Source: Lacisediminimonas profundi (lineage in GTDB: Bacteria > Pseudomonadota > Gammaproteobacteria > Burkholderiales > Burkholderiaceae_D). Taken from it: 64,000 bases of DNA. The notes under the pieces are model-generated. The model had not been told where the DNA came from, did not search any database, and saw only the letters and a list, made by a program, of their open reading frames with translations. Made by a program: the position numbers and the translations under genes. Shown here one piece after another: positions 9,431 through 18,878 of the stretch. The stretch lies in NCBI RefSeq assembly GCF_008831265.1, contig NZ_VTTH01000002.1, forward strand, positions 744,001 through 808,000. The letters run 5' to 3'. How positions within the stretch are numbered: the stretch's first letter is position 1; the number at the start of each line of letters is the position of its first letter.

Positions 9431-9640
9431 CTAGCGAACGTCAAAGAGATCGTCGCCGCCAAGGCTGGGCATCGAAGCAAGCACCTCCTTGAACGAGCGA
9501 GGCTTGGGTTGCTTCTCCAGTAAAGCATGGCGCAGGATTTCCCGATGCTCGGCTTCCGCGCTGCGACCGTGCTCTGCCGCACGGCGTTTCAGTTCCAGGA
9601 CAAGGGCCTCATCCACATCGCGAACCAGAAGTTGTGACAT
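9431..9640 (-). CDS. Ribbon-helix-helix antitoxin, FitA type
   Basis: A 69-residue protein with an N-terminal RHH DNA-binding segment (MSQLLVRDVDEALVLELKRR) and the AAEHGRSAEAEHREIL helix characteristic of FitA. The C-terminal tail (about residues 45-69) should wrap into the PIN toxin. It is upstream of the toxin on the same strand and is expected to repress its own promoter through the palindrome at 9662-9680. Confidence 0.88.
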   Translation of the reverse strand: MSQLLVRDVDEALVLELKRRAAEHGRSAEAEHREILRHALLEKQPKPRSFKEVLASMPSLGGDDLFDVR

Positions 9641-9661
9641 CGCAATCTCCCACCAGAAGGT

Positions 9662-9707
9662 TTGCTATCAATGATAGCAATATAGGATGGGCTGACTGCG
9701 AATGCAA
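9662..9707 (-). promoter_or_regulatory. fitAB promoter with overlapping perfect palindromic operator
   Basis: On the minus strand a -35 TTGCAT (9707-9702) and a -10 TATATT (9684-9679) are separated by exactly 17 bases. Immediately downstream, touching the -10, is the perfect palindrome TTGCTATCAATGATAGCAA (9662-9680 in plus-strand reading; 9-bp arms, 1-base centre). The antitoxin start codon is at 9640. This is the expected autoregulatory layout for an RHH antitoxin. Confidence 0.8.
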
Positions 9708-9898
9708 GCACTCCGAAAAACCGCACAGGCTTTGACATCAATCCGTACGACTGGCGGGCGCGTTCCGATGATTCACATTCATGGCAGGCAAAGCCCGCCG
9801 CGTGGCGTCCAACATCGATTCAGTCGGCTCGACACGCACCACGCATTGCGGCACACCGTTAGCCTGGAAATCGGTCTGGATGCAGGCGTCGGGTTGCT

Positions 9899-10714
9899 TC
9901 ACGTACCCACGCGCAGCGGAGCAGACATCTTGCGCAGCAGCGCAATCACGCTCTTGGCCGTGATACGGCCGGTCTTGGGATTTTCAGACGGGATGTTTTC
10001 TATCGTCATCGTGAAAGACGCCGAGTCCGAATCCACTTCTATCGTGTGTGTATTGCGGGTCACACGCGGATCGGCCCACACCTGCAACTCGGTACGATCC
10101 GGCCCGATGCCGGCCAGCGAGAGTGCAATCGCCACATTCAGGTTGGCCGGAAATCCTTTGGCGGCGCCACGTGCGCTGCCCTCATACAGCGTCAGCGGCT
10201 CTTTCAGGTCGCTGATGTCGATATTGTTTTCCACCAAGAACGGTGCACCCTGCAGACCCTTCGGCGGCTTGCGGGAAATCATGCGCACCGAGTGGATGGT
10301 GCCTTCGGCTGCGGCGCTCACTGCATCAAGGCCGATCAGGGCGCCGGTCGGCACCATGATCTGGGCGCCGGTCTCGCGGCACCGGTCAACCAGGTCCATA
10401 TGCTCCAGCAAGGCGCCAATCGACAGCACGACTGCCTTCTTGCCGGCGCCAATCACCGGCTTCAGTATGGCCGGCAACAGTTCGGCCGGCGCGCACTCGA
10501 CCACGATATCGGCGTAGTCGGCCAACTGTTCCACCTTTACCAGCGCCACCTTGCTGTCCAGGGTCGAGAGAAATGACGCTGCCTTGTCCTGATTCCGTGC
10601 GCTCGCGGCCACCAACCGGCAACCAGGGACACCCTGATCGAGTGCCCGCGCGACTTGCTGGCCGATCGCTCCCAGCCCGGCGATGCCGATGCGCAGATCC
10701 GATTTACTGTTCAT
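9899..10714 (-). CDS. nadX: Aspartate dehydrogenase (NadX family)
   Basis: A 271-residue protein with an N-terminal NAD-binding Rossmann fold (LRIGIAGLGAIGQQVARAL) and the DUF108 C-terminal domain, including GAKKAVVLSIGALLEH-like and VPTGALIGLDAVSAA segments and FPANLNVAIALSLAGIG. Family members oxidise L-aspartate to iminoaspartate/oxaloacetate and can feed NAD synthesis or amino-acid catabolism. It is monocistronic, facing away from the VIT1-like gene. No nadA or nadC is visible nearby, so its physiological role here is open. Confidence 0.85.
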   Translation of the reverse strand: MNSKSDLRIGIAGLGAIGQQVARALDQGVPGCRLVAASARNQDKAASFLSTLDSKVALVKVEQLADYADIVVECAPAELLPAILKPVIGAGKKAVVLSIGALLEHMDLVDRCRETGAQIMVPTGALIGLDAVSAAAEGTIHSVRMISRKPPKGLQGAPFLVENNIDISDLKEPLTLYEGSARGAAKGFPANLNVAIALSLAGIGPDRTELQVWADPRVTRNTHTIEVDSDSASFTMTIENIPSENPKTGRITAKSVIALLRKMSAPLRVGT

Positions 10715-10925
10715 TTGAACTCCCTCTGGTGATAGATTCCATGATACGTCAGCTGCCCATGCTCTACAGCATCAGCCTGCAAGATGCGTACCTGATTGAC
10801 GTACCCGATTCTTGCCGCGCACATTTGCAGGCCGGGCCGGGCTGCAGAGTGCACTATCAAGGGTAATATTGAATTACACCCGATGAGTCTGAATCAGCCA
10901 CCCGGAAATTTCCGCGAAGCCCTCC

Positions 10926-11621
10926 ATGATCTATCGCCATCTTGAAAAACACCGGTTGGAACATGTCGGATGGTTGCGCGCTGCCGTGCTCGGCGCCAAC
11001 GACGGCATCGTGTCGACATCGAGCCTGATACTCGGGGTCGCTGCTTCCCAGGCGACGCATCAGGCAATACTGGTTGCCGGCATTGCCAGCCTGGTTGCGG
11101 GCGCCATGTCGATGGCCACCGGCGAGTATGTTTCGGTGCAATCGCAGGCCGACACTGAACAAGCTGCCCTCGCCACCGAACTGGCAGAGCTGCAAAGTAA
11201 TCCTGAAAGCGAACTGCTGGAGCTGGAAGGCATTTATGTCGGCCGTGGTCTGGACCGACCGCTGGCCAGGCAGGTAGCTGCTCAATTGATGGAAAAGGGA
11301 GCACTGCGCGCGCACGCCAGGGATGAGCTCGGCATTACCGAAACCCTGAGCGCCAGGCCGCTGCAGGCGGCATTCGCTTCGGCAATGAGCTTTACTGCCG
11401 GAGCGCTGCTGCCGCTGCTGGTGGTAGTCCTGGCGCCGCACGCCCAACTGATTCCTTATGTCGCCGCGGCATCGCTGTTCTTCCTTGCCTTGCTTGGCGG
11501 CCTGGCAGCAAAGGCGGGCGGCGCCAACGTCGTCAGGGGCGCGATGCGGGTCACCTTCTGGAGCGTGCTGGCAATGGGCACCACCGCAGCCATAGGCGCG
11601 CTGTTCGGAACGGTTGTCTGA
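10926..11621 (+). CDS. VIT1/CCC1-family transporter
   Basis: A 231-residue membrane protein of the vacuolar iron transporter family: HLEKHRLEHVGWLRAAVLGANDG at the start, then SLILGVAAS, GAMSMATGEYVSVQSQAD, a charged cytosolic loop (about residues 75-140), and three hydrophobic helices at the end. Relatives move Fe(II) or Mn(II), usually out of the cytosol. It stands alone; no metal-responsive regulator or operator was recognised. Confidence 0.87.
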   Translation: MIYRHLEKHRLEHVGWLRAAVLGANDGIVSTSSLILGVAASQATHQAILVAGIASLVAGAMSMATGEYVSVQSQADTEQAALATELAELQSNPESELLELEGIYVGRGLDRPLARQVAAQLMEKGALRAHARDELGITETLSARPLQAAFASAMSFTAGALLPLLVVVLAPHAQLIPYVAAASLFFLALLGGLAAKAGGANVVRGAMRVTFWSVLAMGTTAAIGALFGTVV

Positions 11622-11796
11622 TTGATCGCAGGACTCGCTGCCTGAGCGCCAGGTGCCATTGACTCAGGTCAAATCCCCGTCGCCTGCAGGCATCCATCTA
11701 TTGTTAATTGGGCATTGGCAGTCGATAGTTGACAGGAAAATTCCGGGCCCAGCAAGATAAAGAACCCGGCCTGCAACCAAACCGAGGAGCACCAAC

Positions 11797-12177
11797 ATGT
11801 CCACATGGTACGAGTTGACCAATAGCAGCGACGGCCAGTTCCGCTTCGTCCTGAAGTCGGACGAAGGCGGCACATTGCTCACCAGCGAACTTTACAAGAC
11901 AAAAAGCGCCGCTGAAAACGGCATCGAATCGGTGCAAGGCAACTGCCAGAACGACGCCCGCTACGAGAAAAAGTCGGCATCGAACGGCAAGTTCTATTTC
12001 AATCTGAAGGCGGCCAACCACCAGGTGATCGGCACCAGCGGCATGCACGCATCGGGCGAATCGTGCGCCAGTGAAATCGAAAAGGTAAAAGCCGGCGGCG
12101 CAACCCAAACCATCAAGGATTTGACCATGCCATTGAAGTCCGGGGCGGGAGCGCCTGCCAGTGAGAAACGCTTGTGA
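11797..12177 (+). CDS. YegP-type protein with two DUF1508 repeats
   Basis: A 126-residue protein with two tandem copies of the DUF1508 fold. The first is around residues 10-55 (GQFRFVLKSDEGGTLLTSELY) and the second around 60-107 (NGKFYFNLKAANHQVIGTSGM). YegP-like proteins are small, soluble and of unknown role. An ACCGAGGAGC stretch just upstream is a strong ribosome site. The short gene at 12221 follows on the same strand. Confidence 0.85.
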   Translation: MSTWYELTNSSDGQFRFVLKSDEGGTLLTSELYKTKSAAENGIESVQGNCQNDARYEKKSASNGKFYFNLKAANHQVIGTSGMHASGESCASEIEKVKAGGATQTIKDLTMPLKSGAGAPASEKRL

Positions 12178-12220
12178 GCGTAGCCCTTGCCCCTTTGTTC
12201 AATGCTCCGATGGAGACGGC

Positions 12221-12412
12221 ATGTACTACAAAAAACCGAGTGGCGACTACTTCGAACTGGTGGCGGTGACCCGGATCTACGTGCTGGCGCGCATTCCCGA
12301 CGGCGATCTTGAAGTCCGCATGGAACTGGCGGACGGCGTCACGCTCGATCGAATGTATTCCCGCCTGGAATACAGCGAGATGATGGTCAGCCCCCCCGAT
12401 GTGATCGTCTAG
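12221..12412 (+). CDS. Small hypothetical protein
   Basis: A 63-residue acidic frame beginning MYYKKPSGDYFELVAVTRIY. The ATG at 12221 follows GGAG (12212-12215) at good spacing and is preferred to earlier in-frame codons inside the preceding gene. I do not recognise a family. It lies just before cbpA, whose TTG start is 24 bases after its stop, so it may be translated with the chaperone genes. Confidence 0.6.
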   Translation: MYYKKPSGDYFELVAVTRIYVLARIPDGDLEVRMELADGVTLDRMYSRLEYSEMMVSPPDVIV

Positions 12413-12436
12413 CGCTGCGGCAGGAGGAGTTACCGC

Positions 12437-13414
12437 TTGGAGTTCAAGGACTATTACCAGATCCTCGCGGTCACGCGCGGTGCGAGCGCTGACGACATCA
12501 AGAAATCGTATCGCAAGCTGGCCAGAAAGTACCATCCGGACGTATCGAAGGAGGCCGATGCGGACGTGCGGATGAAGGAAATCAACGAGGCCTACGCAGT
12601 CCTGTCCGATCCGGAAAAGCGGGCGGCATACGACAACGTCCAGCAGAGCTATCGCGCAGGCCAGGAATTCCGCCCTCCGCCTGACTGGAATGCAGGTTAC
12701 GAATTCTCCGGCGGACGATTTTCCGATGCAGAAGCCGCGGACTTCAGCGACTTTTTCTCGGAGCTGTTCGGCGGCCGCGGCGCTGGCATGGGCAGGCCGG
12801 GCCAACAGGGCCGGCACGCCAGGCACGCTGGCGGCGCGCAGTTCCGGGCACGCGGAGAGGATCACCACGCCAGGATCGTGCTGGATATTGTGGACGCTTA
12901 TCGCGGCGCATCCCGTTCGATCAGCCTGCGTGCGCCGCAATCGGACGCCAGCGGCCATGTCCACCTGGCCGAGCGGACGCTCGATGTGCGGATCCCGAAA
13001 GGCGTGCATGAAGGCCAGTTGATCCGGCTCTCCGGCCAGGGCAGCCCGGGCATGGGCGGCGGCGAAGCCGGCGACCTGTTCCTGGAGGTGAACTTCAAGC
13101 CGCACCCGCGCTATCGCGCCGAGGGACGCGACGTCTACGCCACGCTGCCCATCACGCCCTGGGAGGCAGCACTCGGTGGCACCGTCGAAGCCCCGGTGCC
13201 GGACGGCGCGCTGGAAGTGCGCATCCCGGAAAAGTCGCAGTCCGGCCGCAAGCTGCGGCTGAAGGGACGTGGCATTCCCGGTTCGACCCCGGGCGACCTC
13301 TACCTGGTGCTGGAGATCGTGGTGCCGCCGGCGGATGACGAGAAGGCACGCAAGCTGTACGAAACGATGGCGCGCGAATTCAAGTTCAATCCGCGCCAGG
13401 GTCTGGGAGGATGA
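12437..13414 (+). CDS. cbpA: DnaJ-like co-chaperone CbpA
   Basis: A 325-residue class B J-protein. The J domain spans about residues 3-68 with the HPD motif in KYHPDVS. A Gly/Phe-rich linker follows, then the two beta-sandwich C-terminal domains; the zinc-finger domain of DnaJ is absent, as in CbpA. It should stimulate DnaK ATPase and bind curved DNA. The start is TTG at 12437, supported by CAGGAGGAG at 12421-12429. The downstream gene is its dedicated modulator CbpM, 3 bases after the stop. Confidence 0.9.
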   Translation: MEFKDYYQILAVTRGASADDIKKSYRKLARKYHPDVSKEADADVRMKEINEAYAVLSDPEKRAAYDNVQQSYRAGQEFRPPPDWNAGYEFSGGRFSDAEAADFSDFFSELFGGRGAGMGRPGQQGRHARHAGGAQFRARGEDHHARIVLDIVDAYRGASRSISLRAPQSDASGHVHLAERTLDVRIPKGVHEGQLIRLSGQGSPGMGGGEAGDLFLEVNFKPHPRYRAEGRDVYATLPITPWEAALGGTVEAPVPDGALEVRIPEKSQSGRKLRLKGRGIPGSTPGDLYLVLEIVVPPADDEKARKLYETMAREFKFNPRQGLGG

Positions 13415-13417
13415 TCC

Positions 13418-13738
13418 ATGAAGCGGGCCAACAAGCCGGAATTGATCGCGGTATTGCTGGATGAAACCCGGCTCACGCTCGACGAGCTGGCGTCAAGCTG
13501 CACGGTCAGCCGGCAGTGGGTGATTGAACGCATACAGGCGGGGGCGCTGGACGCCGATCCCGGCATGCCACCCGAGCAATGGCGCTTTTCCAGCCGCGAC
13601 CTGCTACGCGTGCGTCGCCTGCAGGATGTGGAAAGAACATTCGACGCCAATCCCGAACTTGCCGCCCTTGTCGCCGACCTGTTCGATGAAGTCGGCCGGC
13701 TGCGGGCCCGGCTGCGCGCGGCAGGATTCCAGGAGTAA
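13418..13738 (+). CDS. cbpM: Chaperone modulator CbpM
   Basis: A 106-residue MerR-like/CbpM protein. It has a winged helix-turn-helix-like region (TLDELASSCTVSRQWVIERI) and a C-terminal helix that fits the J-domain-binding surface of CbpM (FSSRDLLRVRRLQDVERTF). It inhibits CbpA by masking the J domain. GGAGGATGATCC spaces it 3 bases after cbpA, so the pair is translated together. Confidence 0.88.
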   Translation: MKRANKPELIAVLLDETRLTLDELASSCTVSRQWVIERIQAGALDADPGMPPEQWRFSSRDLLRVRRLQDVERTFDANPELAALVADLFDEVGRLRARLRAAGFQE

Positions 13739-13787
13739 GGGCTTCAGCTGCACTCATCCATTCATCCATTTATCCATTCTCCAGGCG

Positions 13788-14780
13788 ATGCATCAGTTCC
13801 CGCAGGATCGACAGCGCGGCGGCGATGAGGATCTGCTTGCTGGGGCGGTAAAGTCGGCGCCGATCCGGCTTGCGCCCGGGATGACGCTTGAGCAGGCCTT
13901 CCGGACCATCGTGAAGAATTGCCTCGCCCAGGTCCAGGCCAATGAGGACGGCGTCGCCAAAGCGCACGACGTCGAAAGCGTGCACCAGATGCGGGTGGGA
14001 CTGCGCCGCCTTCGTTCGGCACTCGGCATATTCAGGAAAATCATTGCGTGCCCCGACGAGCTGCAGGCAGAGCTGGATTGGCTCGGGACCGAGTTGGGCC
14101 GCGCGCGCGACTGGGATGTCCTGGCCGGATCGACGCTGGCCGACGTCGCAACGGACATCGCCGACAGTGCGATCGTGCAGCCCGTCAGTGAAGCGGCCCG
14201 GGCGCAAGCTGCTGCCAGCCATGTGGCCGCTGCGGCAGCCATCCGTTCGCCGCGCTACGCCAGCCTGGTCCGGGCTCTCTCCGGCTGGGTGCAAGACGCG
14301 TCCTGGCGGGTGGCCGGTTCCGATGCCCGGCGGGGTACACTAGCAAAGCCCATCAGGCGCTTTGCACGCAAGACCTTGATGAGCGACCACGAGGCACTGG
14401 TCAGACGCGGGCGCCGCTTGAAAGGCGCCGATGCGCAGACAAGGCACCGGCTGCGCATCGCTGCGAAAAAAACCAGATATGCGACAGAATTTTTTGAATC
14501 ACTGTTTCCGGCAAAGCGCGTGCGCCCTTATGTCGCGGCGCTGGCCCGGCTTCAGGAACAACTGGGATACTTGAACGATGCGGCGGTTGCGTCAACGCTG
14601 TTACAGGAACTGGAAGCGGCACAGCCCGAGCTGGGAGCCAAGACCGCCTTCGTACGCGGATACCTTGCCTGCCTTGCCCGAGCAGATGACAGAAGACTGC
14701 GCCAGGCATGGAAGCGAATCAGGTCGATGCCATTGCCCCTGCCCTTGCCTGATTCATTGCCCTTCCAGCGCAAGAAATAA
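13788..14780 (+). CDS. CHAD-domain protein, probable polyphosphate-binding
   Basis: A 330-residue alpha-helical CHAD protein. The first repeat carries HDVESVHQMRVGLRRLRSAL and the second KGADAQTRHRLRIAAKKTRYATEFF; these His/Arg/Lys arrays line the basic pore that binds polyphosphate in this family. I take the ATG at 13788, since the frame extends back into cbpM without a better start. No CYTH domain is fused. The context (ppk1 and ppk2 downstream) supports a polyphosphate-granule role. Confidence 0.85.
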   Translation: MHQFPQDRQRGGDEDLLAGAVKSAPIRLAPGMTLEQAFRTIVKNCLAQVQANEDGVAKAHDVESVHQMRVGLRRLRSALGIFRKIIACPDELQAELDWLGTELGRARDWDVLAGSTLADVATDIADSAIVQPVSEAARAQAAASHVAAAAAIRSPRYASLVRALSGWVQDASWRVAGSDARRGTLAKPIRRFARKTLMSDHEALVRRGRRLKGADAQTRHRLRIAAKKTRYATEFFESLFPAKRVRPYVAALARLQEQLGYLNDAAVASTLLQELEAAQPELGAKTAFVRGYLACLARADDRRLRQAWKRIRSMPLPLPLPDSLPFQRKK

Positions 14781-14885
14781 TCCTGCAGCGCCAGCGGCAA
14801 GGCTGCTCCCGGTGCGTGCCCTCGGCCGGCACCAACGCATGCTCCCGCCACGCCCTGGCCCTGCATTCAACACCATCGAGGTCCG

Positions 14886-16673
14886 GTGAACGATCCAGTC
14901 CAAGTCCCTCCGCGGCCGGAGCCGGGCCGCATCGTACGTCCGCGGCTGGCTGCAAACCAGACCGGCTGGTTTCGCTGGATGCCCGGATTGCAGGCCATGC
15001 GCACCTATCAGGGCGCATGGCTTGGCGCCGACATCGCGGCCGGCCTGGCGCTGACGGCGATGCTGGTGCCGGTCGGCATTGCCTACGCAGTAGCCTCGGG
15101 CTTGCCGGGCATCTGCGGCCTTTACGCGACGATCATTCCGATGCTGGCATACGCGCTGTTCGGGCCCAGCCGCATATTCGTGCTGGGGCCGGATTCTTCG
15201 CTGGCCGCACTGATTCTTGCTGTCGTGCTGCCACTGTCTGCCGGCGATCCGCAGCGGGCCATTGCGCTGGCCGGCATGATGGCCCTGGTGTCCGGCCTGA
15301 TATGCATCGCGGGTGGCATCGCGCGCCTGGGCTTCATCACGGAGCTGCTGTCGAAGCCGATCCGCTACGGCTACATGAACGGCATTGCGCTGACCGTGCT
15401 GATCAGCCAGTTGCCCGCACTGTTCGGCTTTACGGTCAAAGGCGATGGACTGCTGGAGAAGGGGCAGGGATTCATCGAGGCCGTACTGGCCGGCAAAACC
15501 AATTGGACCGCCCTGCTGCTTGGCGTCGGCACGCTGGCGACGATCCTGGTGCTCAAGCGATTCCAGAGGGTGCCGGGGCTCCTGATTGCCGTGGTGAGCG
15601 TCACCCTCGTCGTTGAAGCCCTCGGCCTCGCGCAAGGCGCCGGCGTGTCGGTGCTGGGTTCGCTGCCGCAGGGTCTGCCGGACTTCAGCTTCCCGGTCAT
15701 CATGGCCAGCGACCTGGTGCCAGTGCTGGTCGGCGGTTTCGCGGTAGCCATGGTGTCGTTCGCCGACACCAGCGTGCTATCGCGCAGTTACGCCGCCCGA
15801 ACCGGCACCTATGTCGATCCGAACCGGGAAATGCTGGGCCTGGGAGCGGCCAACCTGGCGGCCGGATTTTTCCAGGGCTTTCCGGTCAGCTCCAGCACAT
15901 CGCGCACGCCGGTTGCCGAAGCCGCCGGGGCCAAGACCCAGCTCGCCTGTGTGGTTGCCGCGCTGGCAGTGGCCGCCCTGCTGATGTTCGGCCCCGGCTT
16001 GCTGAGGAACCTGCCCACCGCCGCGCTGGCCGCGGTAGTCATCGCATCGGCACTGGGACTGATCGAGGTCAGCGACCTGCGCCGCATCTACCGTATCCAG
16101 CGCTGGGAGTTCTGGCTGTCGATCGGCTGCCTGGTGGGCGTGGCCATTTTCGGCGTGATCCCGGGCATCGGGATTGCCATCGTGGTCGCGGTGATCGAGT
16201 TCCTGTGGGACGGCTGGCGCCCTCATTACGCCGTGCTGGGGCGGGTCGACGGCATCAAGGGTTACCACGACATCAGCCGCCACCCGGAAGCCCGGCTGGT
16301 CCCGGGACTGGTCCTGTTCCGCTGGGATGCGCCGCTGTTTTTCGCCAACGCCGAACTGTTCCAGGATCGCGCGCTGGACGCGGTGGCAAGCTCGCCCACG
16401 CCGGTGCGCTGGCTGGTGGTCGGCGCCGAACCCGTGACCAGCGTCGACGTCACCGCCGCCGATGCATTGTCCGAGCTGGACGACACGCTGCGCGCGGCCG
16501 GCATCGAACTGTGTTTTGCCGAGATGAAGGGGCCCGTGAAGGACAAGCTCAAGCGCTTCGGCCTGTTCTCGCGGGTTGGCGAGGAACGGTTCTTCCCGAC
16601 GATTGGCGAGGCGGTGAACCGCTACCTGAAGGCAAATCAAGTGCAGTGGCATGACTGGGAGGACCGCGCTTGA
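14886..16673 (+). CDS. SulP-family anion transporter with STAS domain
   Basis: A 595-residue membrane protein. Residues about 25-440 hold the SulP transport core (GLALTAMLVPVGIAYAVASG, FGPSRIFVLGPDSSLAALI, FPVSSSTSRTPVAEAAGAKT), and the C-terminal STAS domain spans about 455-580. It starts at GTG (14886). Relatives carry sulfate, bicarbonate or dicarboxylates. Its TGA overlaps the ATG of ppk1 (16671-16675), so it is translationally coupled to polyphosphate kinase, an unusual partner. Confidence 0.87.
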   Translation: MNDPVQVPPRPEPGRIVRPRLAANQTGWFRWMPGLQAMRTYQGAWLGADIAAGLALTAMLVPVGIAYAVASGLPGICGLYATIIPMLAYALFGPSRIFVLGPDSSLAALILAVVLPLSAGDPQRAIALAGMMALVSGLICIAGGIARLGFITELLSKPIRYGYMNGIALTVLISQLPALFGFTVKGDGLLEKGQGFIEAVLAGKTNWTALLLGVGTLATILVLKRFQRVPGLLIAVVSVTLVVEALGLAQGAGVSVLGSLPQGLPDFSFPVIMASDLVPVLVGGFAVAMVSFADTSVLSRSYAARTGTYVDPNREMLGLGAANLAAGFFQGFPVSSSTSRTPVAEAAGAKTQLACVVAALAVAALLMFGPGLLRNLPTAALAAVVIASALGLIEVSDLRRIYRIQRWEFWLSIGCLVGVAIFGVIPGIGIAIVVAVIEFLWDGWRPHYAVLGRVDGIKGYHDISRHPEARLVPGLVLFRWDAPLFFANAELFQDRALDAVASSPTPVRWLVVGAEPVTSVDVTAADALSELDDTLRAAGIELCFAEMKGPVKDKLKRFGLFSRVGEERFFPTIGEAVNRYLKANQVQWHDWEDRA

Positions 16674-18826
16674 TGACCCCGACTTCACGAACCGCCAAGA
16701 CGAATCGCCCCAAGCGAACCCAGCGTCCTCCGAAAAAATTATCCCGGACCGATTCGCCCGGTGCCCCCCTCCCCTACCTCGATCGCGAGCTGTCCCAACT
16801 GGCTTTCAATCGCCGGGTACTGGCGCAGGCCGAGAACAAGGAAATCCCCCTGCTGGAACGGCTGCGCTACTTGTGCATCGTCAGCAACAACCTGGATGAA
16901 TTTTTCGAAATCCGGGTCGCCAGCTTGCTGGCGCCGGAGAACATGAAATCGGCGCCGGCGAGCCCGCAGGCGACCGAAGAAGCGATGGAGCGAGGGAGCA
17001 TCGAATGCCATCGCATCATCGCGCGGCAATACGAGATCCTGAACAATGAGGTCCTGCCCGAACTGGCGGCCAAGGGCGTGTTCCTGCTGGACCACCAGGA
17101 TCGCAACGAAGCGCAACGCGCATGGGTAAAGTCCTATTTCGAACGCGCGGTACGGCCGCTGCTGACACCAATCGGACTCGATCCGGCACATCCGTTCCCG
17201 CAGGTGCTCAACAAGAGCCTGAATTTCATCGCCGAACTGTCCGGCCGGGACGCCTTCGGCCGTGAAAATGCAATCGCCATCGTGAAGGCGCCGCGGGTGT
17301 TGCCGCGCGTGATCCGCCTGCCCGATAGCCTGTCCGGCAAGGGGATCTGTTTTTGCCTGCTGTCCTCCATCATTCAAGCCCACATGGCGGACTTGTTTAC
17401 CGGGCGTACAGTGACTTCCTGTTCGCAATTCCGGGTGACGCGAAACAGCGACTTGTGGCTGGATGAAGAAGAAGTCAAGAACCTGCGGGAGGCGCTGCAG
17501 CTTGAACTGTCGACCCGGCAGTTCGGGGTGGCGGTCCGGCTCGAAGTGTCAGCGGGCTGCCCGCCGCATTTGTCAGACTTCCTGCTGGCACAGTTCGCGA
17601 TCGACAGGAATCGTTTCTATGCAGTGGATGGGCCGGTCAACATGGCGCGCCTGCTCGAACTGATCGACCATGTGCCACAGCCGGCGCTGCTGTTTCCACC
17701 CTTCTCGCCCGGCTTGCCGGACACGCTGTCGCAGGGCGACATCTTCGCCATCCTGCGCTCGAAGGATGTGCTGCTGCATCATCCATTCCAGTCGTTCCAG
17801 CCGGTCGCAAACTTCATTCGCACCGCGGCGGAAGATCCCGATGTGCTTGCCATCAAGCAGACCATCTACCGCACCGGCATGAATTCCGACCTGATGGAGT
17901 CGCTGATACTCGCGGCGCGGCGTGGCAAGGAAGTGACCGTGATCGTTGAACTGATGGCGCGTTTCGACGAAGAGGCCAACATCAACTGGGCCGAAAGGCT
18001 GGAACGCGTGGGTGCGCAGGTGGTGTACGGCGTCGTCGGCCTGAAGACGCACGCCAAGCTGGCGCTGGTAATACGGCGGGAACATGGCGAATTGCGCTAC
18101 TACGCGCACCTGGGCACCGGCAACTACCATCCGACCACCACCAGGTTGTACTCGGACTTCGGACTGCTCACGTCACATGAAGGCATTACCGCCGAAGTCA
18201 ACGAGATATTCATCCACCTCACCAGCCTGACCAAGCCGGGGAAATTGCAATATCTCTGGCTGGCCCCGTTCACCCTGCAGCGGAAATTGGTGAAAGCGAT
18301 CCGGAACGAAGCGGCAATTGCCAGCCAGGGACGTCCTGGACGCATCATCGCCAAGATGAATGCCCTGCTCGACGAGTCGGTGATCGACGCCCTGTATGCG
18401 GCCTCCCGAGCCGGCGTGAAAATCGACCTGATCGTGCGAGGCGCCTGCGCGCTGCGGCCGGGCGTTCCGGGCATGTCAGACAACATCAAAGTGCGCTCCA
18501 TCGTTGGTCGCTTCCTCGAACATTCGCGTATCTTCTATTTCCGCAACGACCTCCGGCACGATGTGTACCTCTCCAGCGCCGACTGGATGGGCCGCAACCT
18601 GTTCCGGCGCATCGAAATCGCTTTCCCGGTGCTCGACAAGTCGCTCAAGCGCCGCGTCATCGACGAGGGCCTGCGCCCTTACCTGAAGGACAATGCCGAT
18701 GCCTGGGAACTGGATTCCAGCGGCGTCTACCATCAGAAGAAAGCGCGCAAGAAGACTTCAGCCTGGCGCGCCCAGTTGCATCTGGCCGCAACACTTGGCA
18801 CCTTGGGTAGCGTCAATGACGCGTGA
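16673..18826 (+). CDS. ppk1: Polyphosphate kinase 1
   Basis: A 717-residue PPK1. It contains the N-terminal SQLAFNRRVLAQAENKEIPLLERL segment, the KTHAKLALV catalytic-His region and YYAHLGTGNYHPTTTRLYSDFGLLT, followed by the phospholipase-D-like C-terminal domains. It polymerises the gamma-phosphate of ATP into polyphosphate. The ATG at 16673 overlaps the upstream stop and follows GGGAGG (16657-16662). A basic, Pro-rich N-terminal extension (about 30 residues) precedes the usual start of the fold. It converges on ppk2. Confidence 0.93.
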   Translation: MTPTSRTAKTNRPKRTQRPPKKLSRTDSPGAPLPYLDRELSQLAFNRRVLAQAENKEIPLLERLRYLCIVSNNLDEFFEIRVASLLAPENMKSAPASPQATEEAMERGSIECHRIIARQYEILNNEVLPELAAKGVFLLDHQDRNEAQRAWVKSYFERAVRPLLTPIGLDPAHPFPQVLNKSLNFIAELSGRDAFGRENAIAIVKAPRVLPRVIRLPDSLSGKGICFCLLSSIIQAHMADLFTGRTVTSCSQFRVTRNSDLWLDEEEVKNLREALQLELSTRQFGVAVRLEVSAGCPPHLSDFLLAQFAIDRNRFYAVDGPVNMARLLELIDHVPQPALLFPPFSPGLPDTLSQGDIFAILRSKDVLLHHPFQSFQPVANFIRTAAEDPDVLAIKQTIYRTGMNSDLMESLILAARRGKEVTVIVELMARFDEEANINWAERLERVGAQVVYGVVGLKTHAKLALVIRREHGELRYYAHLGTGNYHPTTTRLYSDFGLLTSHEGITAEVNEIFIHLTSLTKPGKLQYLWLAPFTLQRKLVKAIRNEAAIASQGRPGRIIAKMNALLDESVIDALYAASRAGVKIDLIVRGACALRPGVPGMSDNIKVRSIVGRFLEHSRIFYFRNDLRHDVYLSSADWMGRNLFRRIEIAFPVLDKSLKRRVIDEGLRPYLKDNADAWELDSSGVYHQKKARKKTSAWRAQLHLAATLGTLGSVNDA

Positions 18827-18866
18827 GGATGCGTGATGATGCGTGAGTGATGGGTGAGTGATGCGT
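18820..18866. repeat. Short direct repeats between ppk1 and ppk2
   Basis: Several copies of a GATGCGTGA-like motif follow one another at the end of ppk1 and in the 52-base gap to ppk2. They form no convincing hairpin and carry no T-tract, so I do not call a terminator. Confidence 0.4.
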
Positions 18867-18878
18867 CCAGCGCAGGAT

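Noticed and set aside
9702-10517. Long plus-strand frame over nadX
   Set aside because: Antisense to a clear aspartate dehydrogenase. The product is Ser/Arg-rich with no recognisable domain.
18820-18866. Repeats between ppk1 and ppk2 as a bidirectional terminator
   Set aside because: The repeats are direct, not inverted, and lack T-tracts.
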